Assembly (NCBI GenBank): GCA_039881145.1 | Contig: JAYKKI010000052.1 | Coordinates: 10,331,501-10,395,500, forward strand | DNA from: Druceiella hillmani | Taxonomy: Eukaryota > Arthropoda > Insecta > Lepidoptera > Hepialidae | DNA: 64,000 bases | Reading direction: 5' to 3' | Part shown: positions 11,599 through 21,850 of the stretch, in pieces | Layout of the letters: every line of letters starts with the position of its first letter | How positions within the stretch are numbered: the stretch's first letter is position 1 | The notes under the pieces: generated by a model | The model's input: only the letters and a program-made list of their open reading frames with translations | Databases searched by the model: none | What the model was told of the DNA's origin: nothing | Program-made: the position numbers and the translations under genes

Positions 11599-14500
11599 CC
11601 ATTTCACTTCTTACTAAAATAAAAATATAACTTTTTTGCGTTATTTGCCACCGAGTGCGAATTTCTCCAAAATTCTTAGATTCTATATCTGTAATTTTTC
11701 ATCGAAATGTCACCAAGGTATGTGTAATTCACGCTTAACACGCAATTTGGAGCAAATTAGTAACAAATATAAGAAATTTTCGCAAAATACACTCTTTTCT
11801 AACAATACAAACATCGTTAAATAATTATTCCATTTCACTTGTTACTAAAATAAAAACACCTTTTTTGCGTATTTGTCACCGAGTGCAAATTTCTCCAAAA
11901 TTCTTAAAGATTCTAGAGATCTGTTATTTTTCATCGAAATGTCACCAAGGTATGTGTAATTCACGCTTAACACGTAATTTGGTGCAAATTAGTAAGATAA
12001 ATAAGACATTTTCGCAAAATACACTCTTTTCTAACAATACAAACATCGTTAAATAATTATTCCATTTCACTTGTTACTAAAATAAAAACACCTTTTTTGC
12101 GTATTTGTCACCGAGTGCAAATTTCTCCAAAATTCTTAAAGATTCTAGAGATCTGTTATTTTTCATCGAAATGTCACCAAGGTATGTGTAATTCACGCTT
12201 AACACGTAATTTGGTGCAAATTAGTAAGATAAATAAGACATTTTCGCAAAATACACTCTTTTCTAACAATACAAACATCGTTAAATAATTATTCCATTTC
12301 ACTTGTTACTAAAATAAAAACACCTTTTTTGCGTATTTGTCACCGAGTGCAAATTTCTCCAAAATTCTTAAAGATTCTAGAGATCTGTTATTTTTCATCG
12401 AAATGTCACCAAGGTATGTGTAATTCACGCTTAACACGTAATTTGGTGCAAATTAGTAAGATAAATAAGACATTTTCGCAAAATACACTCTTTTCTAACA
12501 ATACAAACATCGTTAAATAATTATTCCATTTCACTTGTTACTAAAATAAAAACACCTTTTTTGTGTATTTGTCACCGAGTGCAAATTTCTCCAAAATTCT
12601 TAAAGATTCTAGAGATCTGTTATTTTTCATCGAAATGTCACCAAGGTATGTGTAATTCACGCTTAACACGTAATTTGGTGCAAATTAGTAAGATAAATAA
12701 GACATTTTCGCAAAATACACTCTTTTCTAACAATACAAACATCGTTAAATAATTATTCCATTTCACTTGTTACTAAAATAAAAACACCTTTTTTGCGTAT
12801 TTGTCACCGAGTGCAAATTTCTTCAAAATTCTTAAAGATTCTAGAGATCTGTTATTTTTCATCGAAATGTCACCAAGGTATATGTAATTCACGCTTAACA
12901 CGTAATTTGGTGCAAATTAGTAAGATAAATAAGACATTTTCGCAAAATACACTCTTTTCTAACAATACAAACATCGTTAAATAATTATTCCATTTCACTT
13001 GTTACTAAAATAAAAACAACTTTTTTGTGTATTTGTCACCGAGTGCAAATTTCTCCAAAATTCTTAAAGATTCTAGAGATCTGTTATTTTTCATCGAAAT
13101 GTCACCAAGGTATGTGTAATTCACGCTTAACACGTAATTTGGTGCAAATTAGTAAGATAAATAAGACATTTTCGCAAAATACACTCTTTTCTAACAATAC
13201 AAACATCGTTAAATAATTATTCCATTTCACTTGTTACTAAAATAAAAACAACTTTTTTGTGTATTTGTCACCGAGTGCAAATTTCTCCAAAATTCTTAAA
13301 GATTCTAGAGATCTGTTATTTTTCATCGAAATGTCACCAAGGTATGTGTAATTCACGCTTAACACGTAATTTGGTGCAAATTAGTAAGATAAATAAGACA
13401 TTTTCGCAAAATACACTCTTTTCTAACAATACAAACATCGTTAAATAATTATTCCATTTCACTTGTTACTAAAATAAAAACACCTTTTTTGCGTATTTGT
13501 CACCGAGTGCAAATTTCTCCAAAATTCTTAAAGATTCTAGAGATCTGTTATTTTTCATCGAAATGTCACCAAGGTATGTGTAATTCACGCTTAACACGTA
13601 ATTTGGTGCAAATTAGTAAGATAAATAAGACATTTTCGCAAAATACACTCTTTTCTAACAATACAAACATCGTTAAATAATTATTCCATTTCACTTGTTA
13701 CTAAAATAAAAACACCTTTTTTGCGTATTTGTCACCGAGTGCAAATTTCTCCAAAATTCTTAAAGATTCTAGAGATCTGTTATTTTTCATCGAAATGTCA
13801 CCAAGGTATGTGTAATTCACGCTTAACACGTAATTTGGTGCAAATTAGTAAGATAAATAAGACATTTTCGCAAAATACACTCTTTTCTAACAATACAAAC
13901 ATCGTTAAATAATTATTCCATTTCACTTGTTACTAAAATAAAAACAACTTTTTTGTGTATTTGTCACCGAGTGCAAATTTCTCCAAAATTCTTAAAGATT
14001 CTAGAGATCTGTTATTTTTCATCGAAATGTCACCAAGGTATGTGTAATTCACGCTTAACACGTAATTTGGCGCAAATTAGTAAGATAAATAAGACATTTT
14101 CGCAAAATACACTCTTTTCTAACAATACAAACATCGTTAAATAATTATTCCATTTCACTTGTTACTAAAATAAAAACAACTTTTTTGTGTATTTGTCACC
14201 GAGTGCAAATTTCTCCAAAATTCTTAAAGATTCTAGAGATCTGTTATTTTTCATCGAAATGTCACCAAGGTATGTGTAATTCACGCTTAACACGTAATTT
14301 GGTGCAAATTAGTAAGATAAATAAGACATTTTCGCAAAATACACTCTTTTCTAACAATACAAACATCGTTAAATAATTATTCCATTTCACTTGTTACTAA
14401 AATAAAAACAACTTTTTTGTGTATTTGTCACCGAGTGCAAATTTCTCCAAAATTCTTAAAGATTCTAGAGATCTGTTATTTTCATCGAAATGTCACCAAG

Positions 14501-15318
14501 GTATGTGTAATTCACGCTTAACACGTAATTTGGTGCAAATTAGTAAGATAAATAAGACATTTTTGCAAAATACACTCTTTTCTAACAATACAAACATCGT
14601 TAAATAATTATTCCATTTCACTTGTTACTAAAATAAAAACACCTTTTTTGCGTATTTGCCACCGAGTGCGAATTTCTCCAAAATTCTTAGATTCTATATT
14701 TGTAAGTTTTCATCGAAATATCACTAAGGTATGTGTAATTCACGCTTAACACGCAATTTGGTGCAAATTAGTAACAAATATAAGAAATTTTCGCAAAATA
14801 CACTCTTTTCTAACAATACAAACATCGTTAAATAATTATTCCATTTCATTTCTTACTAAAATGAAAACAACTTTTTTGCGTATTTGTCACCGAGTGCAAA
14901 TTTCTCCGAAATTCTTAAAGATTCTAGATCTATAATTTTTAATCGAAATGTAACTAAGGTATGTGTAATTCACGCTTAACATGCAATTTGGTCCAAATTA
15001 TTAACAATTAGAAATTATTAACAACAAAAGATTCTATATCTGTCATTTTTCTTAACAGGTATACTTTATGGTTAACATAAAAAATTAAAAAATATTCGCA
15101 AAATGTATACTTTTCCAACAATATAAATATCATTAAATAATTATTACATTTCAATTCCTGCTAAAATAAAAACATTACTTTTTATTTATTTATCACCGAA
15201 GTTAAGTTTCCACGAAAATCTCGAACATTCTTAATCTGTCATTTTTCGTCGAAATATCGCCTAGGTATATGCACGTCACACTTTACACAATTTTTGATGC
15301 TAATTAGTAATAAAAATA

Positions 15319-15384
<66 letters not shown>

Positions 15385-15412
15385 GTAATAAACAAACAAC
15401 ATTAAATAAATA
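11599..15412. repeat. Satellite array, 232-bp unit
   Basis: Units starting 'ccatttcacttgttactaaa' recur every 232 bases from 11830 to about 14612 (twelve units, nearly identical). A diverged unit precedes them (11599-11829). Increasingly diverged, indel-bearing units follow (14613, about 14841, about 15146). Two sub-variants differ at linked sites in the first 50 bases: 'acaccttttttgcg' and 'acaacttttttgtg'. In order the core reads A A A A' A B B A A B B B, where A' is an A unit with 'gtg'. Every unit gives a 63-codon frame, but its first codon is TTG, not ATG, so it is not a protein. Homogeneous centre with decayed edges is the pattern expected from unequal crossing-over. Function unknown. 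Confidence 0.95.
15321..15379. repeat. (TA)n microsatellite inside a decayed satellite unit
   Basis: A TA run of about 59 bases interrupts the last diverged 232-bp unit and contributes to its length change. Confidence 0.96.
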
Positions 15413-15601
15413 ATACTTATAACTTCTTGCTAAAATAAAATATAACATTTTCGCGTAGTACATTTTTATGACAACAACTATCAATTTTAGTATAATTCGA
15501 TGCTTTATTCACTTAACGCAATGTTAACTTAGATTTAAAAAAGATAAAACGTTTACAAAAATGTCTTTCAATTTCACGTAATAATCCCGTTTCATTTCGA
15601 A

Positions 15602-15724
15602 ATGGCCGACGATATCTCAGCTGCATTTCACTTCCAACGTATCCACGGTTCATTCGGAGTATCAGACAGCAGAAAAGCACTATGCAAAGTGGTCGGCAGC
15701 CCAGTAAGAGGGCGGATGCGCTGA
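15602..15724 (+). CDS. Possible 40-residue ORF in a GC-richer patch
   Basis: ATG at 15602-15604 (context 'tcgaaATGG', with G at +4) opens 40 codons ending at TGA 15722-15724. The predicted product begins MADDISAAFHFQ and ends RGRMR. I do not recognise it. In its favour: balanced base composition within an AT-rich region, continued by a GC-richer stretch to about 15800. Against it: no recognisable domain, no evident splice or promoter signal, and a long frame on the opposite strand (15513-15728) is open too. It may be a decayed exon or transposon fragment. Confidence 0.2.
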   Translation: MADDISAAFHFQRIHGSFGVSDSRKALCKVVGSPVRGRMR

Positions 15725-15799
15725 GCAATCAGAGCGTGACCTGCTTCTCCCTCGCTATCTATATGGCAGTATCGTCACTCGCTATATTCCGGTTGGCAT

Positions 15800-16220
15800 T
15801 AGAATATTATCATAGAAAATAAGAACAAAAGACCCGACCAGTCGTAATTACGAAACATCACTATCTCTAGAAATAAAATAAAAAATCTGATAGTCGCAAG
15901 TTCCAAGCAAAGTTATGTGTGTTATATATTCTTAGTTTCTACAACTACCGATATTTTTATATTATTGTAAACAAATATAACGACACCACTACCTTACTTT
16001 TCAAAAGCCAATTACTCCTTATGCAAATGATTTCATTATTAATTCATTTTGATTACATTATAATACATTTCAGAAACGGAATTAAGACAGTGAAAATTAT
16101 TAAATCAAGGGTTTTTATTTGTTTTATGCCCCTATATCAAATCTCACCCTCTACTCATAGTATGTTGTCGTTTTTAACTACTGCATTATAACGCTGAACA
16201 GTTGTAAGCTAAAGTACTGC
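15800..16220. other. AT-rich intergenic sequence, no gene seen
   Basis: A 90-codon frame at 15919-16191 has no recognisable domain and AT-driven composition. Nothing else is supported. Confidence 0.5.
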
Positions 16221-16412
16221 ACAATTAAACGAAACTACGTGATGTAGTATTATTTCGACTGTCTTTAAGTTCTGTACCATGACCTAGATTTCGTTGTATT
16301 ACAACATCTTCAGGACTCTTTTCTTACTTTGTTAATAGCACACCTGAAGATGTAATACAACGAAACCTAGGTCGTGGTAAAGAACTTAAAAAAAGTAGAA
16401 ATAATACTACAT
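16221..16412. mobile_element. Palindromic hammerhead-bearing element, copy 2, truncated
   Basis: The left arm, from 'acaattaaacgaaactacgt', and a right arm ending 'ataatactacat' are reverse-complementary around a short loop near 16311-16340. The right arm lacks the outer 'cacgtagtttcattta' and stops at 16412, where unrelated sequence begins. The right hammerhead-like block has lost about three bases of stem II. The left one carries changes in stems I and III ('gaccta g att'). Both are presumed inactive. Confidence 0.75.
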
Positions 16413-16472
16413 GCAAAGTGGTCACAAGTTGTTTAACGAACGCCATATTTGTAAAAGATTGTCACATGGTTT

Positions 16473-16672
16473 GTTTTTGTTTAATTGCTTTATTTACCTT
16501 AAGAATAATATACTAGTACATTGTTAATTAAATAGTAACTATTTAATCCATTTATCTCTCTACTTTCACTCACCTTTTTACATATGCAGCAAACCGCCGA
16601 AACCTTTCTTCATTTATTTATATACTATTTTCGACTAACAATTAGAACATCTCCAATTAAATGAAACTACTA
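16473..16672 (+). repeat. Conserved block next to palindromic elements (block A)
   Basis: The stretch from 'ttttgtttaattgcttta' through 'catatgcagcaaaccgccga' and 'cattttcgactaacaa' to 'atctccaatta' recurs, shorter by an indel, at 34966-35145. In both places it runs directly into the outer edge of a palindromic element. It is probably part of a longer form of the same mobile element. Here only 'aaatgaaactac' of the hairpin follows before the sequence is interrupted. Confidence 0.75.
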
Positions 16673-16710
16673 CCATTCGAATAAACGGTATTAATATTTA
16701 GTAAGTACAT

Positions 16711-16921
16711 TTAAATGAAACTACGCGATATAGTATTATTTCTATTCTTTGTTTAAATTCTTTACCGCGACCTAGGTTTCGTTGTATTATAACATCTTCA
16801 GGTGGGCAACTATCAAAGACTAATTGCCCACCTGAATGTGTTGTCATACAAGATAACTTAGGTCGTGGTAAAGAATTTAAATAAAGTATAAATAAAACTA
16901 TATCACGTAGTTTCATTTAAT
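16711..16921. mobile_element. Palindromic hammerhead-bearing element, copy 3
   Basis: Left arm from 'ttaaatgaaactacgcgata' and right arm to 'tatcacgtagtttcatttaa' pair around a loop near 16806-16827. The right arm is decayed in its hammerhead-like block (core and GAAA changed: 'gaatgtg', 'gataac'). The left arm is nearly intact. The right arm is also the left half of a larger palindrome, 16818-17184. Confidence 0.8.
16765..16805 (-). ncRNA. Hammerhead-ribozyme-like motif, minus strand, near intact
   Basis: On the minus strand the CTGAAGA core, GAAA, the ACCTAGGT stem III and the following C are all kept. Stem I is CCAC against GCGG, so one pair is an A/C mismatch. Stem II has a change (GTTAT facing ACAAC). 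Cleavage is less likely than for the copy-1 motifs. Confidence 0.4.
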
Positions 16922-17184
16922 TGTGAATAATCTATTTCTACAAAATTAATGCCAAATCTATTCAATATAAGGAAATGCTCATTGAATTTGTGTTTAGATA
17001 CCATTTTCTACCAAATTCAATGAGTATTTCCTTATATTGAATAGATTTGGCATTAATTTTGTAGAAATAGATTATTCACAATTAAATGAAACTACGTGAT
17101 ATAGTTTTATTTCTACTTTATTTAAATTCTTTACCACGACCTAAGTTACCTTGTATGACAACACCTTCAGGTGGGCAATTAGTC
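16818..17184. repeat. 367-bp near-perfect palindrome of two fused elements
   Basis: Arms 16818-16990 and 17012-17184 are each 173 bases and pair without indels and with only a handful of mismatches, around a 21-base spacer. The left arm contains the right half of palindromic copy 3 plus the family tail ('gaataatctatttctacaa ... gccaaatctattcaat'). The right arm is its mirror image and ends in the left half of a further element (copy 4). The arms share the same derived changes (for example 'gtcatacaag', 'aacttagg'), so one arm was copied from the other rather than arising by independent insertion. At the right end, 'atatgttcatatgtttgcgct' is duplicated (about 17185-17226). Confidence 0.9.
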
Positions 17185-17215
17185 ATATGTTCATATGTTT
17201 GCGCTATATGTTCAT

Positions 17216-18850
17216 ATGTTTGCGCTAAAGATTTTGCACTTTTTGACGGTCATGTAACCATTTTCCAATAAAAATTAAGAGCATCAAACCGAGTCCTGAT
17301 TATACCCGAAACGCGTAAAGCCACAATCGGGACGCATTTCAGAAATACTCCAAATCGCAAATTTGTTCCCATCAAAAATTGGAAAATTGAGGCCAGAAAC
17401 GCATTCGTTTCAAAAAGTTAAGTAAATTGCGTACAGCGTTAACTTAAGCAAATTACGTACGGGATTAAGTAATTACGTACGGGATTATATAATTACGACC
17501 ATAAGGGAAGGGTGCTGCGGTTAGCGCCGCGCTATAATTATTATTCGAACAAATTTTATGAATAATATTTTTTAATGTTATATTTTAACATTATAAAAAA
17601 CATGTATAGTCTGTAAAAAATAACGTCTATATTATTCATACAGATGATTTTGTGCATCAAATTAAATATTTTTTTAAATGTGTTTCTGCAAAAAAATATT
17701 TTTTTTCATCAGAATAGTAACTTTGACAGTGATTTTTTAGAAAAGAAAAGAAAAACTGTTATATAGTTCCTTGACATTTTCGATTCAGTTTAAAGCACAG
17801 AATCACTTGTGTGAATAACGGAAAGATATAATCTTTGTTACACTTGCAAACACATCACCGATTCACGAAAAAATATGTACAACTGTGTGAAAGTTATTTT
17901 ATGTAACACTATAATTTAATACAAACTAAGAGCTTGATCGAAACCTATAAGGTCAGCCAATTAAATGGGCTTTACTTTCAGGTTTTCAAGAAGTGATCAT
18001 TCATTTTTCCACACGAGCCAAGGTGAGAAAATTTTTCGGCATCCTCAGTGTAAATGCATTTTCTTATGCACATTTATTGTTAAAATTCTTTCGTCACCTT
18101 CCTAAAACTAATCAATCTATCTCATCTTATGCGGTCTCGTAGGTATTACTATACCAAAATCAATTACATATTATGCTACCTCATTGCTTTTTCTCTGATT
18201 TGTGTTACAGCATCCAAAATTTCATCCCGTTGGCATTATCTGATATAGATACATAATTATATAATAATTTACGTTTTTCTTAAAATAAATTTTATGTAAC
18301 ATTTTTAATTTCATGACACTCGTATATTTTACAGACACAAAAATACTGTAAGCTACAAGTTTATTTAAAATAATATAAATCATATCATAAATTATACTTT
18401 ATCAATTAGTTTTTAGAATAAAATTTGAAAGATTCATATCATAATTGAAATGGCCCCTATGTTACAGAAGCTCAAAAAATGATGACAAAATTGTTTACGT
18501 CCCACTCAATAGCTCTCATTAATAAAGACATTTTTACTAAAAAAACATTCGCCAAATCAAGCGCTAAATAAATTTGTAGCTCAGAGTGATTACCTTTGTG
18601 TTTAAAAAAAACACGATATCATAATTTGTTGAAGTATTTAAAAACGTAAATACTTATTATTTTCATATTATTATATTTCCACAAAAATTGAAAAACTTAT
18701 TAACAATTTATGTATTGCATACTTTAATGTATACAATTAATACATAGTGCGGACTTATTGCTACGAGGGCAATCTCCTACATCAACATCTGCAGCAAACC
18801 AGAACACTAGTCCAACACGCTCGCCGAGCGGTCGGAAGTCGTACCTGGTT
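17216..18850 (+). mobile_element. 1.6-kb repeat element, copy A
   Basis: From 'gcgctaaagattttgcactt' to about 'gagcggtcgg...gtacctgg' this segment matches 32551-34172 in reverse complement over its full length. Anchors are the 'cgtacgggattaagtaatta' section, 'gcgccgcgctataatta', 'tcgaaacctataaggt' and 'gctacgagggcaatctcct'. The last 120 bases, read on the minus strand ('ggagattgcccttcgtagcaa ... taataaat'-like), resemble the 3' end of a non-LTR element, which I cannot confirm. No coding frame is conserved between the copies. The ends show no obvious terminal repeats. Confidence 0.85.
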
Positions 18851-19839
18851 TCGAGCGGTGCACCGAGCGGAATGTAACCGTATGCCTCGTGATCAATCCA
18901 ACATAATCAGTCTAAAAGATTAAAGCAAGTCAGGGCAATGAATAGAATATATATGTAGTGGCAGAAAAATTGAAATAACTTCCTTTATAAATTAATTCAG
19001 ATAAAAATGTTAAATTAAAAATTATTGCTTGACTTTTTGCCAAAAGTTTCGGGGGTAGGGACATCATTTTTCTTATTTCAAAAGCATACTCACTTTGTAC
19101 AAAGACATATCTTTTTAAAAAGGCGCAAATATTTTAAGACATTAAAATTCCAATTAAAATTCATTTTTTTTGGATTTTTTCATTTTCATAATATAAATTA
19201 TAAATATATTCATTTTCATTGGACGAAAAATTTCTTTTCAAACTTTCCTAATCTTTTTAGCTCCGTTTCTATAAGCAGTCAGTGCTATATTTCTTGAAAA
19301 ATCTCCAAAAAATAAAAGAGCATCCACATTTTCTCAAATTGTTTTTAAAGAAATCCCAAAAATGGTGGTCTATCAAAAAGACAGATTGAAATGGAAATAA
19401 CTTGTGGGTTTATTAAAATAGATGTTTATAGGAATTTACGGCAGTTTTTAATGATTCGCCTCTTTGTTGACAAAATTTATTACGAAAAGAAAATATATAA
19501 CATTGTTTCTACAAAATTTTTAAAGACTTCTATGCACTTCAAAATGTAAAATTCTGTTCTTCTCAATTACCTAACGTTTGGCATGACGTACAAAACACAA
19601 ATAATTACATTCAGTGTTGCATGAATTTTGAACAGTGTTATTAATCATATACACAAAGAAAATTAATCAACAGTTATAGACCACAGCTCCCTAATATATA
19701 CTTCCATTCATTTCCGTAAAAACAAATCCATTCATATTTATGTGCGCGTTAGCGTAAAACACGACAAAGAACAAACGAAATAAAACTTCCATTTATTATA
19801 TGAACAGACATAATACACACATTGACAGCATTTGTTTCC
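18851..19839. other. AT-rich intergenic sequence, no gene seen
   Basis: No supported feature. The frame at 19025-19297 is without recognisable domains and is F/H-rich through AT bias. Confidence 0.5.
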
Positions 19840-19960
19840 TGCCGTCGGCGCGGAACCACCTGAATGGAGCGTAGGGGCGCACGTCCGGTTCCGCAGCGGC
19901 GCGGCGCGCGAGTGCGCGCGCGCACCTCGTACACCGGAACCGGCTGCCCCTTAGTGAATG
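19840..19960. other. CpG-rich segment, possible promoter or exon
   Basis: A short island with repeated CG dinucleotides ('gcagcggcgcggcgcgcgag', 'gcgcgcgcgcac') sits in AT-rich DNA. On the minus strand two frames are open across it, and 'ccattcag|gtggtt' near 19863 could be a splice donor. On the plus strand no start or splice set is convincing. It may be the promoter or first exon of an unseen gene, or a decayed GC-rich repeat. Confidence 0.25.
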
Positions 19961-21456
19961 AGCGTTATTGAATGGACATAGAATCAATGGCGGCGTTCTC
20001 CAGCGTTTGTTGTTACTACGCATTGGCGTGATTCATGAATAATCGTAAATATGCGTCTTCCTGTCGCCAAGAGCGAATGTATTTGCTTTGAGATTTGTTA
20101 AAATGTATTTTTTAGCATTTCAGCGAAACAACAACTCTGTTAATGCAGTAATTCTGTTCATTTATCTGTGTCTTCACGGTTTAAGTCGAAAATTAGTGAA
20201 CTGATTGAGTTCAAATACAATGAAAATGGTTTAAAGTGTCTTGAGACGAGAAAAAATATAAGTGGATTTAATAAATTGGGCGCCTCGCTACGTCTTTACT
20301 TAGTAAATTAATAAAAACATTGCTTTTACGCTGAATTTGTTGCTTTTTATTTTGTCTTGTGTAGAACTAGTATTTCAGAAACCAAATATAAAACAAAGTA
20401 TTTCAGGTATTGTTGAAAGATGGCCCCAATAAAATAATACTATTAATATTGATTTAATTGATTTTGTTGTATTAATAACGAAACGTACTTATTATTTTCT
20501 ATCCATCGAGTCTGCCATATATATAACTATATATACTTATTGAATAATGCAACGTGAACCCTTATATTTTTTTTATATAATTTTTGAAAAAAGATTGCCA
20601 ATTATGAAAGAATAACCAATAGAACTCCAAAAGATCTAACGAATTGCCTAAGGAACTACATTCCTTTGCCAATCGTCAGTCAACGACGAAGTAATCATGT
20701 CAAATATCTGAATGCATTTAGTGTCAGTCGACCTTAGTTTTTTTCTTTGAAAGACTTAATTGGATTCACCTTTTGTATTTAGTCAAAGACGGTGTTTAAT
20801 TTTCTAACAACTTCTTCAAAAACTTTCGATTCTATATTTATTAATAAAACTATTACAATATTTAAAAAAAAAACTTTTATGTATTTCTAATTGTTCATTT
20901 TGAATGATAATAATATTTTTGTTATTATATGTGTTTGTATTTTTGTACAATAACTGCAAATAATAGTATATACTAACATATATTCCAAAAATAAAAAAAT
21001 AATATATAGTAAACGAGTATATCATCGAACAAATTCATCTTTCATCACAAAATTTCAGATACATCTTAAATAACTCATGCAAAATTTCATTTTTCATTCC
21101 GTAAAATTTGTCAGATATTTTCTTCTTTATAATACGATATGAATTAATTTAGTATTCAGCATTATTTACAATTTTAGCGTAAAATGAAAAATCGCTTTTA
21201 TCCGACACATCAACCCGGTACATTCTGTTTGAAATATTAGCAAAAAATACATTTCGATTCATGAACGTTATAGTTTTCTCACAGTAAAACTGCTGAAACA
21301 TTAAACGTTGCAATAGCTGTATCCTAAAACTATTCGACGGATAGCAAATTAAATTTAGTCGAAAGAGAGGTAGATCAGATAAGTGTAACTAGTGGCGTAA
21401 ATCGTAACCGGGATTCTGAGGATTGAGTTCAAACAGCGCCTAGACAATAAATATTG
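19961..21456. other. AT-rich intergenic sequence, no gene seen
   Basis: Nothing beyond AT-biased chance frames is seen. Confidence 0.5.
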
Positions 21457-21850
21457 CGGGTAATACTTTGAGTACCGAAATAATAAAAATTTGTTTAGTC
21501 ACAATGGCCATAATAAACTCCAGAACTTAGCCATCACTGCCAAATGACTTCGATTTAATTGAGATAAGATTTGGTTTGACTACGGTTTCAAATATGTATT
21601 GCATTTACATGTAGTTATAATGACACAAAAATAATTAATTCCATTAAGTAACGGGTAATATTTTGGATAGAGAAATAATAAAAATTTGTTTAGTGACAAT
21701 GGCCATAATAAACTTTAGAACTTAGTCATCACTGCCAGATGACTTCGATTTTATTGAGGTCAGATTTGGTTTGACTACGATGTCCAGATATGTATCCCAT
21801 TTACACGTAGCCATAATAACATAAAAATATTTAATTATGTTAATAACTAT
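21457..21850 (+). repeat. Two-copy tandem duplication, 195-bp unit
   Basis: 'ggtaatactttgagta ... aataataaaaatttgtttag ... acaatggccataataaact ... atcactgcca' recurs 195 bases later ('ggtaatattttggata ...'). Copies are readily alignable to the 'taattcc'/'taattatg' ends and have diverged moderately. No coding frame runs through. Confidence 0.85.

Noticed and set aside
11636..14607. A series of thirteen nearly identical 62-63 codon frames that could suggest a multigene peptide family
   Set aside because: Each frame opens on TTG rather than ATG, sits exactly once per 232-bp satellite unit, and is explained by the unit's homogeneity.
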